Positions 1-8,388 of a stretch of DNA of 64,000 bases are shown piece by piece. This stretch comes from Pseudalkalibacillus salsuginis. Its GTDB lineage: Bacteria > Bacillota > Bacilli > Bacillales > Fictibacillaceae. Location: positions 620,001 to 684,000 of the forward strand of contig NZ_JAKJHW010000002.1 in assembly GCF_021646685.1 (NCBI RefSeq), in the 5' to 3' direction. Numbering within the stretch: the first letter of the stretch is position 1; each line of letters begins with the position of its first letter. The translations under genes and the position numbers were made by a program. The notes beneath the pieces are model-generated. The model ran no database searches. It had not been told where the DNA came from and saw nothing but the letters and a program-made list of their open reading frames with translations.

Positions 1-1262
1 CCATTTCTTGTCGCGCCTTTCCAGAAGATAGAAAGTATGATCGCTGGCCCAAAGACCGATCCAAACCCGGCCCAAGCATATCCTACTAAGCTTAATACTG
101 AACTTTCTGGGTTAAAAGCTAATACAATAGCAAACAATGCAATTAAAAGAATACCTATTCGTGTTACCCATAATAATTCTTTCTCTTTCGCATTCTTTCT
201 AAATAACCCTTTATACAAATCTTCAGATAAAGCAGTTGCAGATATTAATAATTGTGTACTAATTGTACTCATAATTGCTGACAAAATAGCTACTAATAAA
301 ATGCCTGTAACCCATGGGTTAAATAATACTTTTGCAAATTCAAGAAATACTGTTTCAGGATTAGTTAAAGGCGCATCCGCAAAATAAACAATACCTACAA
401 ACCCTGTAAATATAGCTCCAAATAGCGCTAATACGTTCCATATAGTGTATACAGAACGTCCAATGGTAATATCTCTAGATGAAGCCATTGACATGAAGCG
501 AACAATTACATGAGGTTGGCCAAAGTATCCAAGCCCCCAAGCAAGCAAAGAAATAATTCCTAGTGTAGTAGTTCCTGCAAAGATATTTAAGTTATCTATA
601 GAAATATTTCCAGCTTGAGCCACGGTTTCGCTCCATCCTCCTAAGTAAAGAAAAGCAGCGATTGGTACGATTAATAGAGCTAAAAACATTAACATTCCTT
701 GAAAAAAGTCTGTCCAAGCAACAGCAAAGAAACCACCGACACATGTATAAAGAATGATTACAACGGAACCCGTCCATAATGCTGTAGTATATGATATTCC
801 AAACGTCGTCTCAAAAAGTATTGCTCCTCCAACAAGACCCGAAGAAATATAGAATGCAAAGAAAATTAAAATAAACAAAGATGAAATAATTCTAAGAGAT
901 TTCGATTTATCTCTAAAACGGTTTTCTAAGAAATCAGGAAGTGTAAGCGAGTTATTTGATACCTGAGTAAACACTCGGATTCTTTTCCCTACAAATTGCC
1001 AGTTTAGATAAGCTCCCACAGCTAAACCAATAGCGAGCCATACGCCTGATATTCCTCCAGCATAAATAGCACCCGGTAACCCCAGTAATAGCCATCCGCT
1101 CATATCTGAAGCACCTGTACTTATACCACCAACAAACGGACCAAGTCCTCTTCCGCCTAAAATGTAATCAGAAAAGTCATTTGTTCTTCTATAAGCCATA
1201 TAACCAATCATAAAGAGTAATCCAAAATATAAAATAAAAACGGTAAGTGAAATATAATCCAT
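1..1262 (-). CDS. putP: sodium/proline symporter (PutP/OpuE type), C-terminus outside window
   Basis: The minus-strand frame stays open from ATG at 1262 to the left edge, giving about 420 residues of a multi-pass membrane protein (full-length relatives are about 490-500). It begins MDYISLTVFILYFGLLF and carries SSS-family segments such as the early RRTNDFSDYILGGRGLGP stretch and the later FGQPHVIVRFMSM stretch. The family imports proline with Na+ at the plasma membrane. The start overlaps the stop of the preceding small gene (TAATG), which suggests translational coupling. The nearby putB/putC genes make proline the likely substrate; OpuE-type osmotic proline uptake is the alternative. Confidence 0.93.
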   Translation of the reverse strand, partial: MDYISLTVFILYFGLLFMIGYMAYRRTNDFSDYILGGRGLGPFVGGISTGASDMSGWLLLGLPGAIYAGGISGVWLAIGLAVGAYLNWQFVGKRIRVFTQVSNNSLTLPDFLENRFRDKSKSLRIISSLFILIFFAFYISSGLVGGAILFETTFGISYTTALWTGSVVIILYTCVGGFFAVAWTDFFQGMLMFLALLIVPIAAFLYLGGWSETVAQAGNISIDNLNIFAGTTTLGIISLLAWGLGYFGQPHVIVRFMSMASSRDITIGRSVYTIWNVLALFGAIFTGFVGIVYFADAPLTNPETVFLEFAKVLFNPWVTGILLVAILSAIMSTISTQLLISATALSEDLYKGLFRKNAKEKELLWVTRIGILLIALFAIVLAFNPESSVLSLVGYAWAGFGSVFGPAIILSIFWKGATRN

Positions 1263-1447
1263 TATGATCCCCTCTTTTCAGCAGTTATATTTTTATCAAT
1301 TGTATTTTGATCTAAATACGATTGAGAATTTTTTTGTTTTTTTTCCCGTTGGATTTGATTGAACAGAGAAATAAGAGAAAGTACAATTAATAGTAGCATA
1401 GGAATGAATAACCAAAATAAAGTAGCCATAGTAAAGGTTGGTTCCAT
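1262..1447 (-). CDS. symporter small accessory protein, 61 aa
   Basis: A 61-residue protein with one hydrophobic segment (about residues 8-30, TLFWLFIPMLLLIVLSLISL) and a charged cytoplasmic tail rich in Lys, Gln and Asn. It lies directly upstream of putP; its TAA stop shares an A with the putP ATG (TAATG). Small single-pass proteins encoded just before SSS symporters are a known Firmicutes arrangement. A role in assembly or regulation of the transporter is inferred from that context. A GGGG-type RBS lies 8 nt before the ATG. Confidence 0.75.
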   Translation of the reverse strand: MEPTFTMATLFWLFIPMLLLIVLSLISLFNQIQREKKQKNSQSYLDQNTIDKNITAEKRGS

Positions 1448-1481
1448 TTTAATAACCCCTTTTTAAGTTTTTATACTAATT

Positions 1482-1496
1482 TGAAATCGCTTTCAA
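1482..1496 (-). promoter_or_regulatory. catabolite-responsive element (cre) before the putP pair
   Basis: Minus-strand TTGAAAGCGATTTCA fits the Bacillus CcpA consensus WTGNAANCGNWNNCA at every defined position and is nearly palindromic. It lies 35 bp upstream of the small accessory gene, over the probable -35 region of a promoter whose -10 is TATAAA. This predicts CcpA repression of proline uptake when preferred sugars are present. Confidence 0.7.
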
Positions 1497-1522
1497 TATA
1501 AAGGTTAGAAATAATTTAGAGC

Positions 1523-1587
1523 CTATATTCAATCTTACTCAGAAGGTTATTATTGAAGGTTATTATTCTAAGCAAGATTGAATATAG
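1523..1587 (-). terminator. inverted repeat after the 228-aa gene, probable terminator
   Basis: Perfect 14-bp arms CTATATTCAATCTT and AAGATTGAATATAG, separated by a loop that holds a tandem repeat of AAGGTTATTATT. It starts 4 bp after the stop of the upstream 228-aa gene. There is no clear U-run, so a processing or regulatory hairpin is possible. Confidence 0.45.
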
Positions 1588-1590
1588 TTA

Positions 1591-2277
1591 TTAACCAGAT
1601 AGGGTAAGTTTGTAAAGAGCATCCGATAATTGAATCCGACGATATGTCTCAGTTGCATGTCCTTCAAGGTCTAATACTTTATTTCTCAGTTCTCCATACA
1701 TTTTTTCAGAGAGGTCTCCCGAACTCTTTAATGAATCTTTAATGAGTTTTTCTACAATAGAGCAACTCGTTATACTGATATCATGATTGATGACTCTTCC
1801 TGTTGGAGAATATGCTAAAGCACTAACAATTCTATTTTCAGCACTGCTAATGGTTTCCCTTAGAAAGTTTGTAGGTGTAGAAGGAATGTCCTCAACAATT
1901 AATCTTGTTATTCCGCGGTCATTAACCGCTTCCAGAATAGATTGAGGATTATTACTAACCAAGATTTCTTTATGTGATGGCCATATATCCATCCAAAAGT
2001 GGTTCATATGAAATTTTCCTATATGGAATATGAAATAATCTGGATAAATCCTTAATTTACCATGTTCATTTCCTAGTTGAAATCGGTAGAAATCGTAAAA
2101 TTTAGTTATCGCTGCCATAAGAAGTACACTAACACCTATAGTTCCTCCTGGTTTACTAACTATAATACCTAGACGATCATATTTATTAAAATGAGGGAAT
2201 ACACTTTCAAATTTTGATTCTTTCTCGTTAACTTTGTATATAAAATCCTCAGACCTTAGAATCTTAGTGGTATGCAT
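1591..2277 (-). CDS. unrecognised 228-aa protein in the proline cluster
   Basis: Not recognised. It is 228 residues, soluble, with no signal peptide or membrane segment. An N-terminal alpha/beta-looking part contains the Gly-rich SKPGGTIGVSVLLM stretch, a middle part is aromatic and His-rich (FHIGKFHMNHFWMDIWPSHKE), and the C-terminus is helical and charged. It lies between putC and putP on the same strand, with a hairpin on each side, so it is probably transcribed alone or by readthrough from putC. A role in proline or ornithine metabolism or its sensing is only suggested by position. Confidence 0.7.
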   Translation of the reverse strand: MHTTKILRSEDFIYKVNEKESKFESVFPHFNKYDRLGIIVSKPGGTIGVSVLLMAAITKFYDFYRFQLGNEHGKLRIYPDYFIFHIGKFHMNHFWMDIWPSHKEILVSNNPQSILEAVNDRGITRLIVEDIPSTPTNFLRETISSAENRIVSALAYSPTGRVINHDISITSCSIVEKLIKDSLKSSGDLSEKMYGELRNKVLDLEGHATETYRRIQLSDALYKLTLSG

Positions 2278-2336
2278 AATGTATTTCCATCTTTCATTAT
2301 TTTAAATTCACTTTAATATTTAATAAATTATAGGAT

Positions 2337-2405
2337 GAAGAGCTCGCCAAACATTCAATTAACTTTTTGACAGTTGATCTATAATAATCATTTGGCAAGC
2401 TCTTC
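2337..2405 (-). terminator. long hairpin after putC
   Basis: Fifteen-bp arms GAAGAGCTCGCCAAA and TTTGGCAAGCTCTTC pair with one G-T style mismatch around a 39-nt loop, 10 bp after the putC stop. The position suits a terminator or 3'-end stabiliser of the OCD-putB-putC transcript. A strong U-run is lacking. Confidence 0.5.
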
Positions 2406-2414
2406 AATTTTCAC

Positions 2415-3971
2415 TTAGATTTTTTGAGCATGCAATTTACCTTGACTAAATAATTTCAAGTAATCATAACTTCCGCACTTGGAGTCTGTACCGGATAAGT
2501 TGAATCCGCCAAACGGGTGAACACCCACTAGTGCGCCCGTCACATTTCTATTAATATAGAGGTTTCCGCAGTACATTCGCTCAATGGCTTGCTCGATACG
2601 CGCGTCATCGGACGAGAAGAATCCGCCTGTCAGGCCGTATTTGGTATTGTTGTAGATGTCGATCGCTTCCTCCCAATCTTTGGCTTTGGCAATCGCCAGC
2701 ACCGGACCAAAGATTTCTTCCTGCATAATCGTACAGTTCGGGTCTGCGTCGATGAAGATGGTCGGATGAATGTAATACCCTTCATCGCTGCCCGTATCCC
2801 CGCCTAAAACGAGTTTCGCCTCCTGTTTTCCAATTTCAATGTATTTTAAAATGGTGTTATAGGCTTTTTGATCAATCACAGGTCCCATAAAGTGGTTCTC
2901 TTCCCCGTTGCCGATACTGAGCTCTTTCGTTAACTGGACCACTTTCTCCAATAACTCATCATACACGCTTTCAACGATAATAGCTCTCGAGCCCGCAGAA
3001 CATTTTTGACCTTGAAAACTGAAAGCTGACGATACAATCGATTGTGCTGCTGAATCTAAATCGGCTGTTTCATCTATCACAATGCCATCTTTTCCACCCA
3101 TTTCAGCATTTACGCGTTTGATCCATTTTTGCCCTTTAGCTGTTCTTCCAGCAATTTCATTGATATGCAGTCCGACATCCTTAGAGCCTGTGAAACTAAT
3201 AAATCTTGTTAATGGATGACCTGTAATAAAATCACCGATTACAGATGAATCACCTGGAATAAAATTAATTACTCCATCTGGTAATCCTGCTTCTTCCATA
3301 ATCTCAACAAATTTGTAAGCAATAATTGGTGTTACAGAAGATGGTTTAACAAGAGTTGTATTTCCAGTTACAACTGCGGATGCTGTTAATCCTGCACAAA
3401 TGGCTAATGGAAAATTCCATGGTGGTACAATAAATCCTACTCCAAGAGGAATATATGTTAATTTATTTTTTTCATTTGGAATTTTAATTAATTTATGTGT
3501 ATCTTCTTCTAGTTGAAGCATGGATGTTCCATAGAATTCAAGGAAATCAATTGCTTCTGATACCTCTGCATCTGCTTCTTCAAAATTCTTTCCCGCTTCA
3601 ATTATTAATAACGCTGATAACTCATGTCGTTTTTCTCTTATTAATTCAGCACCTTTAAATAAATATTCAGCTCTTTTTTCAGCAGGCGTTTTCCCCCACG
3701 AAGAGAAAGTATTTGTCGCAGCTTGAATTGCTGAACTTGCCATATCTTGATTAGCTTTACTCATGTATCCAACAATTTCATCTTTTTTACCTGGATTGAT
3801 AGAAGTTATTTTATCATCAGTATAAAATTTCTTTCCATTAATAATTACCGGATATTCTTGACCTAGTTCACTTCTCACTTTAGCAATGGCAGCTTTCAAA
3901 GCAACAACATTATTATGATTTGCAAAATCCGTATCTTGTGCATTTTTAAATTTTTCAACTGTTTTTAACAT
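2415..3971 (-). CDS. putC: L-glutamate gamma-semialdehyde (1-pyrroline-5-carboxylate) dehydrogenase
   Basis: NAD-dependent aldehyde dehydrogenase of about 518 residues that oxidises P5C/glutamate semialdehyde to glutamate, the second step of proline catabolism. Visible signatures are VPPWNFPLAICAG (cofactor domain), FTGSKDVGLHINE, AEMGGKDGIVID (general-base region), GQKCSAGSR with the catalytic Cys, and EEIFGPVLA. The ATG at 3971 (MLKTVEKF) has GGAGG 8 nt upstream; an in-frame TTG 15 nt earlier overlaps the RBS and is rejected. It follows putB by 15 nt. Base composition changes sharply inside the gene: the 3' part (about 2500-3060) is near 50% GC while the 5' part is near 35%, which suggests intragenic recombination. 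Confidence 0.96.
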   Translation of the reverse strand: MLKTVEKFKNAQDTDFANHNNVVALKAAIAKVRSELGQEYPVIINGKKFYTDDKITSINPGKKDEIVGYMSKANQDMASSAIQAATNTFSSWGKTPAEKRAEYLFKGAELIREKRHELSALLIIEAGKNFEEADAEVSEAIDFLEFYGTSMLQLEEDTHKLIKIPNEKNKLTYIPLGVGFIVPPWNFPLAICAGLTASAVVTGNTTLVKPSSVTPIIAYKFVEIMEEAGLPDGVINFIPGDSSVIGDFITGHPLTRFISFTGSKDVGLHINEIAGRTAKGQKWIKRVNAEMGGKDGIVIDETADLDSAAQSIVSSAFSFQGQKCSAGSRAIIVESVYDELLEKVVQLTKELSIGNGEENHFMGPVIDQKAYNTILKYIEIGKQEAKLVLGGDTGSDEGYYIHPTIFIDADPNCTIMQEEIFGPVLAIAKAKDWEEAIDIYNNTKYGLTGGFFSSDDARIEQAIERMYCGNLYINRNVTGALVGVHPFGGFNLSGTDSKCGSYDYLKLFSQGKLHAQKI

Positions 3972-3986
3972 TTCACAATCCTCCAA

Positions 3987-4901
3987 TTATTTAAAAGTAT
4001 TTTTTAGTACAAATGCTACGTTTTCAGGTCGCTCTGCTAAACGTCTCATAAAGTATCCAAACCAATCGACACCATATGGGACATAAACCCTCACTTTATA
4101 TCCTTTTTCACTTAACTGTTTTTGTAGGTCAGAGCGAATGCCATATAACATTTGGAATTCAAATTGTTCTTTGCTGATGTTAGTTTGATCCACAAAATTA
4201 AGGACTTTTTCAATCATCACGTCGTCATGTGTTGCAATTCCTGCATAATTACCATTCAGCAAATGAGTTTTAATAATTTTCTCGTAATTCTTATCTACAT
4301 CACTTTTTTTGGGAAAAGCAACAGCAGCTGACTCTTTATAAGCCCCTTTTACTAAGCGTAAATTTGCGTTATATTCATTTAAATCATGGATATCTTCTTC
4401 TGTTCTGTAGAGATATGCTTGAATTACTGTTCCAATATTGTCGTATTCTTGTCTCATTTCTTTATAAATATCTAAAGTTAATTGACAATGAGAATAATCT
4501 TCCATTTCAATCCTCACAAAATTTCCATATACTTCTGCTCGATATAAAATTTTCTTTAAATTTTGAATGCATAACTCTTTGCTTATATCTAACCCTAATG
4601 AAGTTATTTTGATAGATAGATTACTGTCAATACCTGACTGATGGATGGCATCCAATGTTTTAATACAATTCTTTGTTGCTTCTTCAGCTGCTTCTTTTGT
4701 AAAAACATATTCTCCTAAATAATTAAGCATAGCTACCATGCCATCGTCATTTATTTTTCTAACGCAATCTACTGCATGTTGAATACCATCTCCTGCAACA
4801 AAGCGTTTAGCTCCTAACTTTAATCCGTATTTTTGAGCCATTTTATTGGCAACTTTATTTTTTGCAAGTGTCTGAAATGTATTGCTTAATAATTTCTCCA
4901 T
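3987..4901 (-). CDS. putB: proline dehydrogenase
   Basis: FAD-dependent proline dehydrogenase of about 304 residues, the usual length for the monofunctional Bacillus enzyme. It oxidises L-proline to P5C and passes electrons to the membrane quinone pool. Conserved features include RLVKGAYKE, the DDVMIEKV segment, and the C-terminal VPYGVDWFGYFMRRLAERPEN substrate-binding helix. The second ATG (4901) is preferred over 4907 because GAGG sits 7 nt before it. It is the middle gene of a tight operon with the OCD-family gene (25 nt upstream) and putC (15 nt downstream). Confidence 0.95.
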   Translation of the reverse strand: MEKLLSNTFQTLAKNKVANKMAQKYGLKLGAKRFVAGDGIQHAVDCVRKINDDGMVAMLNYLGEYVFTKEAAEEATKNCIKTLDAIHQSGIDSNLSIKITSLGLDISKELCIQNLKKILYRAEVYGNFVRIEMEDYSHCQLTLDIYKEMRQEYDNIGTVIQAYLYRTEEDIHDLNEYNANLRLVKGAYKESAAVAFPKKSDVDKNYEKIIKTHLLNGNYAGIATHDDVMIEKVLNFVDQTNISKEQFEFQMLYGIRSDLQKQLSEKGYKVRVYVPYGVDWFGYFMRRLAERPENVAFVLKNTFK

Positions 4902-4925
4902 TTTCATTCCTCATTTCAAACGTTT

Positions 4926-5996
4926 TTAAAGCCAGTGTGGGTTCTCCCAGAGTGAGAGGTCATTCCCTATACCTAATTTCTTAGCATTTAAATACACTCT
5001 ATATGCTTCAGAAATATCATGAATGGACATACCAATTGGATTGAATAAGATTTTTTGCATAGCATTTTCTCTTCCAATTTTCTTTCCTGTAATAATCTCT
5101 CCTAAATTGGATACACTTTCTTCTCTAATAACACCGTCACGAACGGCTCTATAACTAACATCTACACCATGGTGTTTTACGTGCTCAAAATCATCTACAA
5201 TTACTTTGTCATAGTGAACCAACTCTTCTGGATCAGTATCCCAAAATGAAATTTCCGAATGAAATGCCCCTTCCTTTAGCCAGTCCCCTTTTACATAAGG
5301 ATAGGAGGACATTGTCGCCGTAATGACGATATCCGATTCTCTTATTGCTTCTTCTGCGCTCTCTGCCCTGATAACGCTTACATTTAATTCGCATGTCATC
5401 TCTTTTGCAAACTGATCAGTCTTTTCACGATTTAAATCGAATACTTTGATTTCTTCAATCTGATTACCAAAAACTCCTACGGTAGCCATTAACTGCGTTC
5501 TACTTTGAACACCTGCACCAATAATACCTACCGTTCTGGAGTTTGGATTAGCTAAATATTTAGCTGCAATTCCAGTTGCGGCTCCTGTTCTCATAGCGCT
5601 TACAATAGTGCCGTCCATGATAGCTAAAGGAAAACCGTTATTAGGGTCTGTTAAGATAATAATTGCAGATGCTCGTGGTTGGCCAATTCTCTTAGGATTC
5701 TCTGGCATACTTGGAATCCATTTCATTCCTGCTACATTTAGATCCCCTCCCAGATAAGAAGGCATTGTCATAATTCGACCTCTTGTTTCTTCTGTTTCTG
5801 GACCGCCCCAGCGAATGACAGGTTTTGATGGTTGGATTACTTCGTTACTCCCGTGTAACTCAAAAGATTTTTGAATAGCACCCAGGGTGCCTTTCATATC
5901 TAGCCCACCAGCTTTAATGCAGTCCTCCTGGGAAAGATAAATAAAACCCACCTTTTTACTTTGCTCTAATTGATTGAGCTCTTTAACTGTACCCAT
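4926..5996 (-). CDS. ornithine cyclodeaminase / mu-crystallin family protein
   Basis: A 356-residue OCD/mu-crystallin-fold protein with the NAD-binding motif GIIGAGVQSRTQL and the family segments TGAATGIAAKYLANP, PRASAIIILTD and SNLGEIITGKK. Members convert L-ornithine to proline plus ammonia, or act as imino-acid or amino-acid dehydrogenases. As first gene before putB and putC it would complete an ornithine to proline to P5C to glutamate route. That assignment is contextual; a tyramine-oxidase-subunit-B-like or ketimine reductase role cannot be excluded. The RBS is GAGGG just before the ATG. Confidence 0.85.
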   Translation of the reverse strand: MGTVKELNQLEQSKKVGFIYLSQEDCIKAGGLDMKGTLGAIQKSFELHGSNEVIQPSKPVIRWGGPETEETRGRIMTMPSYLGGDLNVAGMKWIPSMPENPKRIGQPRASAIIILTDPNNGFPLAIMDGTIVSAMRTGAATGIAAKYLANPNSRTVGIIGAGVQSRTQLMATVGVFGNQIEEIKVFDLNREKTDQFAKEMTCELNVSVIRAESAEEAIRESDIVITATMSSYPYVKGDWLKEGAFHSEISFWDTDPEELVHYDKVIVDDFEHVKHHGVDVSYRAVRDGVIREESVSNLGEIITGKKIGRENAMQKILFNPIGMSIHDISEAYRVYLNAKKLGIGNDLSLWENPHWL

Positions 5997-6040
5997 TCAA
6001 ATCCCTCAAATCTTCTAAATATTTGCAACCTTTTGAAAGT

Positions 6041-6070
6041 ATTCTAACATTAAATATAGTTTATTGTAAA
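6041..6070 (-). promoter_or_regulatory. candidate promoter of the OCD-putB-putC operon
   Basis: Minus-strand TTTACA, an 18-bp spacer and TAGAAT lie 45-75 bp upstream of the OCD start. The upstream end abuts the terminator of the regulator gene. No CcpA site is visible here. Confidence 0.5.
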
Positions 6071-6080
6071 CCTTTTTTAT

Positions 6081-6108
6081 AAAAAAAGGAATAATCATTC
6101 CTTTTTTT
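6081..6108. terminator. bidirectional-looking intrinsic terminator
   Basis: A perfect A7-GGAAT/ATTCC-T7 palindrome with a 4-nt loop. It can end transcription of the RpiR-type gene on the minus strand before the put operon promoter. Confidence 0.7.
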
Positions 6109-6118
6109 ATATTAGAAA

Positions 6119-6155
6119 AGGACATTAACTTAGCATTCAGCTTAATTAATGTCCT
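6119..6155 (-). terminator. second hairpin after the RpiR-type gene
   Basis: Ten-bp arms AGGACATTAA and TTAATGTCCT around a 17-nt loop, immediately after the regulator's stop codon region. It may act with the adjacent palindrome at 6081-6108. Confidence 0.45.
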
Positions 6156-6168
6156 GTAAAAAAATACT

Positions 6169-7038
6169 TTACTGATCAATAATAATTTTTTTATCTTTTA
6201 ATGTGTTTACTAATGTCTCTATTCTTTTTATTGATGTTTTCGATTGTCTTATACCTAATTCAATAACTATTGATTCTACAATTGCAATAATCGGTATGAT
6301 TGTAAAGTGATTTTCACTAGACTCGGTTTTTAAAATGACATTTGCATAGCTGGCAATCGGACTTGATAAGTGATCTGTTACTAAAATAATTGGTATCCCT
6401 TGTTCATATGCTACTTTTGCAGCATCTACCGCTCGCTGCGTATTAGGTGCGTAGCTAAATATAATAAAAACTTCATTTTTCTCAAACTGTAGTATACGAT
6501 CAAACATTGAATCACTGTCATAACTAAGCTGTCTTGTATTCGAGTGAAATTCCTCGATGAGCAGCTCAGTGTATATTGCAACTGCCTTATAAGGGCGTAA
6601 TCCCAATAAGTTGATTCTTTTCGCATTAGATATTAAATCCATCGCTTTTTCGAAATTTTCGATTAATTGAGGGTTAAGAGTTTTGTCAATTAAATCGATC
6701 CCTTCTTGAAAAACAGTTGAAAGCGTCTTGTGATTATTATCCTCTTCGGTACTCCCGAATGATCTTTGTACGTTCTCCCATTTATCAGAATAATCTTTTT
6801 GAATATCATGAAATTCTTTTTTTAAATCAAAAAAACTGTTGAAACCTAATAATTTTACTAGCCGTAAGACTGTTGTCGTTCCCACACCCGCATTATTCGC
6901 AAGCTCTTTGACAGTAAACAATCCAATATCTTGATGATGTTCTAATATAAAACGGCAAAGTTGTCTCTGTTTGTTTGGTAACGAATCTTTGACCATAATT
7001 ATATGTTCTAGTACATTCATTTCTTCTTGAGTTTTCAT
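6169..7038 (-). CDS. MurR/RpiR family transcriptional regulator
   Basis: 289 residues with an N-terminal HTH_6 domain (about 1-80; VKELANNAGVGTTTVLRLVKLLGF is the recognition region) and a C-terminal SIS domain (about 130-270) that normally senses a phosphosugar or related small ligand. It is encoded just upstream of and co-oriented with the OCD-putB-putC operon, separated by terminators. Control of that operon is inferred from position only. Two ATG codons are near the start (MKTQEEMNVLEH); a GTGG-type RBS before 7038 supports the longer form. Confidence 0.9.
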   Translation of the reverse strand: MKTQEEMNVLEHIIMVKDSLPNKQRQLCRFILEHHQDIGLFTVKELANNAGVGTTTVLRLVKLLGFNSFFDLKKEFHDIQKDYSDKWENVQRSFGSTEEDNNHKTLSTVFQEGIDLIDKTLNPQLIENFEKAMDLISNAKRINLLGLRPYKAVAIYTELLIEEFHSNTRQLSYDSDSMFDRILQFEKNEVFIIFSYAPNTQRAVDAAKVAYEQGIPIILVTDHLSSPIASYANVILKTESSENHFTIIPIIAIVESIVIELGIRQSKTSIKRIETLVNTLKDKKIIIDQ

Positions 7039-7170
7039 ATTCCACCTACTTCTGATTAAAAATTTTCACTATAATTATTCTTAGTATATATAACTAATTA
7101 TAACTTTTACTAGAGTCAAGGCAAATTACGATAACAAAAAATTGTGGGCAGGTTACCATGTAAAAATCTA

Positions 7171-7798
7171 TTAAGTAAGTATAGGCTTTATTTTCAATAA
7201 CCCCACATCAACTGATGTCTCTATATAACCAACTATCTGATTAAACGTAAAAACATTAAGTTTTTCATTTAAAACTTCCTTATCGTACTCCATATCGCCT
7301 AATACATAAGGAACGAATTTTTCAACGTCTTTGGACTTAACCTCTTCCAAGTCTGAAATTGCAGGAAAATGACGTTTTTCTCAATTCATTTGTAAAACCA
7401 TAGTGCTCTAATAATTTTCCATTTAGTAATCGGAAATCATTATGGTATAACATATATAATCCTTCATCAGCATCCATTCTGTTCCTTAACCAAGAAAGAT
7501 TAAAACCTTTCAGCCATATATCATCAGCAATTAAATGTGCACAATACCCTAATATATAATCATTATAATCATTTTTACTTTCTACTTGCGAACTATATTT
7601 ATGTAAAAATCCTTTATAATCAACACTTCTTGAATAATCATGTACTTCACCTACAAAGAAATGTGATACGTTTTTTTCTTGGTGTGAAAAAACAGCGTCT
7701 GGAGCAACGCTTCCAAGCAAAAAAGATGTTTTATCTTCTATCGATAAAGCCTCTGCAATTTTATTACCAATAATCGAGTGCATTATTCTTGAACCCAT
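7171..7798 (-). pseudogene. zinc-dependent phospholipase C-like protein, frameshifted
   Basis: The N-terminal part (MGSRIMHSIIGNKIAEAL, SFLLGSVAPDA, HDYSRS, LGYCAHLIADDIW) resembles the Zn-dependent phospholipase C / S1-P1-like family with its His/Asp metal ligands. The frame breaks at an A5 run near 7376-7380: removing one A joins it to a second frame (RHFPAISDLEEVKSKDVEKF to the stop at 7171), giving a family-like length of about 209 residues. This is either a recent pseudogene or a homopolymer sequencing error. The ATG at 7798 has GGGTGGGGG upstream. Confidence 0.7.
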
Positions 7799-7825
7799 AA
7801 TTCCCCCACCCTTCAATGATTTCTT

Positions 7826-8230
7826 CTAAAAGGCTCTACTTACTACTTGTCCTTGAAATTCCAAAGCATCTAAAGCCCGTATTCGTTGGACCTCACTTAT
7901 TTTGGATAAATGCATCCATTTATAATCAGAGTGTTCAGAACTAAGGTTGATTTCCGCATCCTTTGGAATAGAACAGCGGAATATTGCAGCTTGGGTATTC
8001 AGTACACTATGATAATAAACCCCAGTTAATACAACATCCTGAACTTCTATTCCAAGTTCTTCTCTGCATTCACGAAATAACGCTTGATGAATGGTTTCCC
8101 CAGGTTCAACACTCCCACCTGGTAAACTCCATCCCTTATTCCCGTATGTTCGCTTTAATAAAAGCACATGACTTTCGGAATTAAATATTATAGCATGAGC
8201 ACCAAACCTAAAAGTATCATTAAAAGCCAA
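7826..8230 (-). CDS. Nudix hydrolase
   Basis: About 134 residues with a complete Nudix box (GGSVEPGETIHQALFRECRE followed by ELGIEV), the Mg-binding catalytic helix of nucleoside-diphosphate-X hydrolases. The substrate cannot be told from sequence. A TTG at 8230 with GGGGGA six nt upstream is the favoured start; a TTG at 8251 is the longer option. It is followed on the same strand, after 27 bp, by the broken phospholipase-like gene. Confidence 0.88.
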   Translation of the reverse strand: MAFNDTFRFGAHAIIFNSESHVLLLKRTYGNKGWSLPGGSVEPGETIHQALFRECREELGIEVQDVVLTGVYYHSVLNTQAAIFRCSIPKDAEINLSSEHSDYKWMHLSKISEVQRIRALDALEFQGQVVSRAF

Positions 8231-8388
8231 TTCTATTCCCCCGTTTTTCAACTAATTCTTTTGCCGTTTCTTATTCCACAATGCTGCCCAATTGTTCAAT
8301 AACAATTATTTCAAATTTCCATCATTTGCACAATGCGTTATTCCAGAATCTGGACCTAAAATGGAATAATGAGCGCTTTCCTTGTTCC

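Noticed and set aside
592-777. Open frame of 61 codons on the minus strand
   Set aside because: It lies inside the putP coding sequence in another frame, is Cys/Arg rich without an RBS, and is a shadow.
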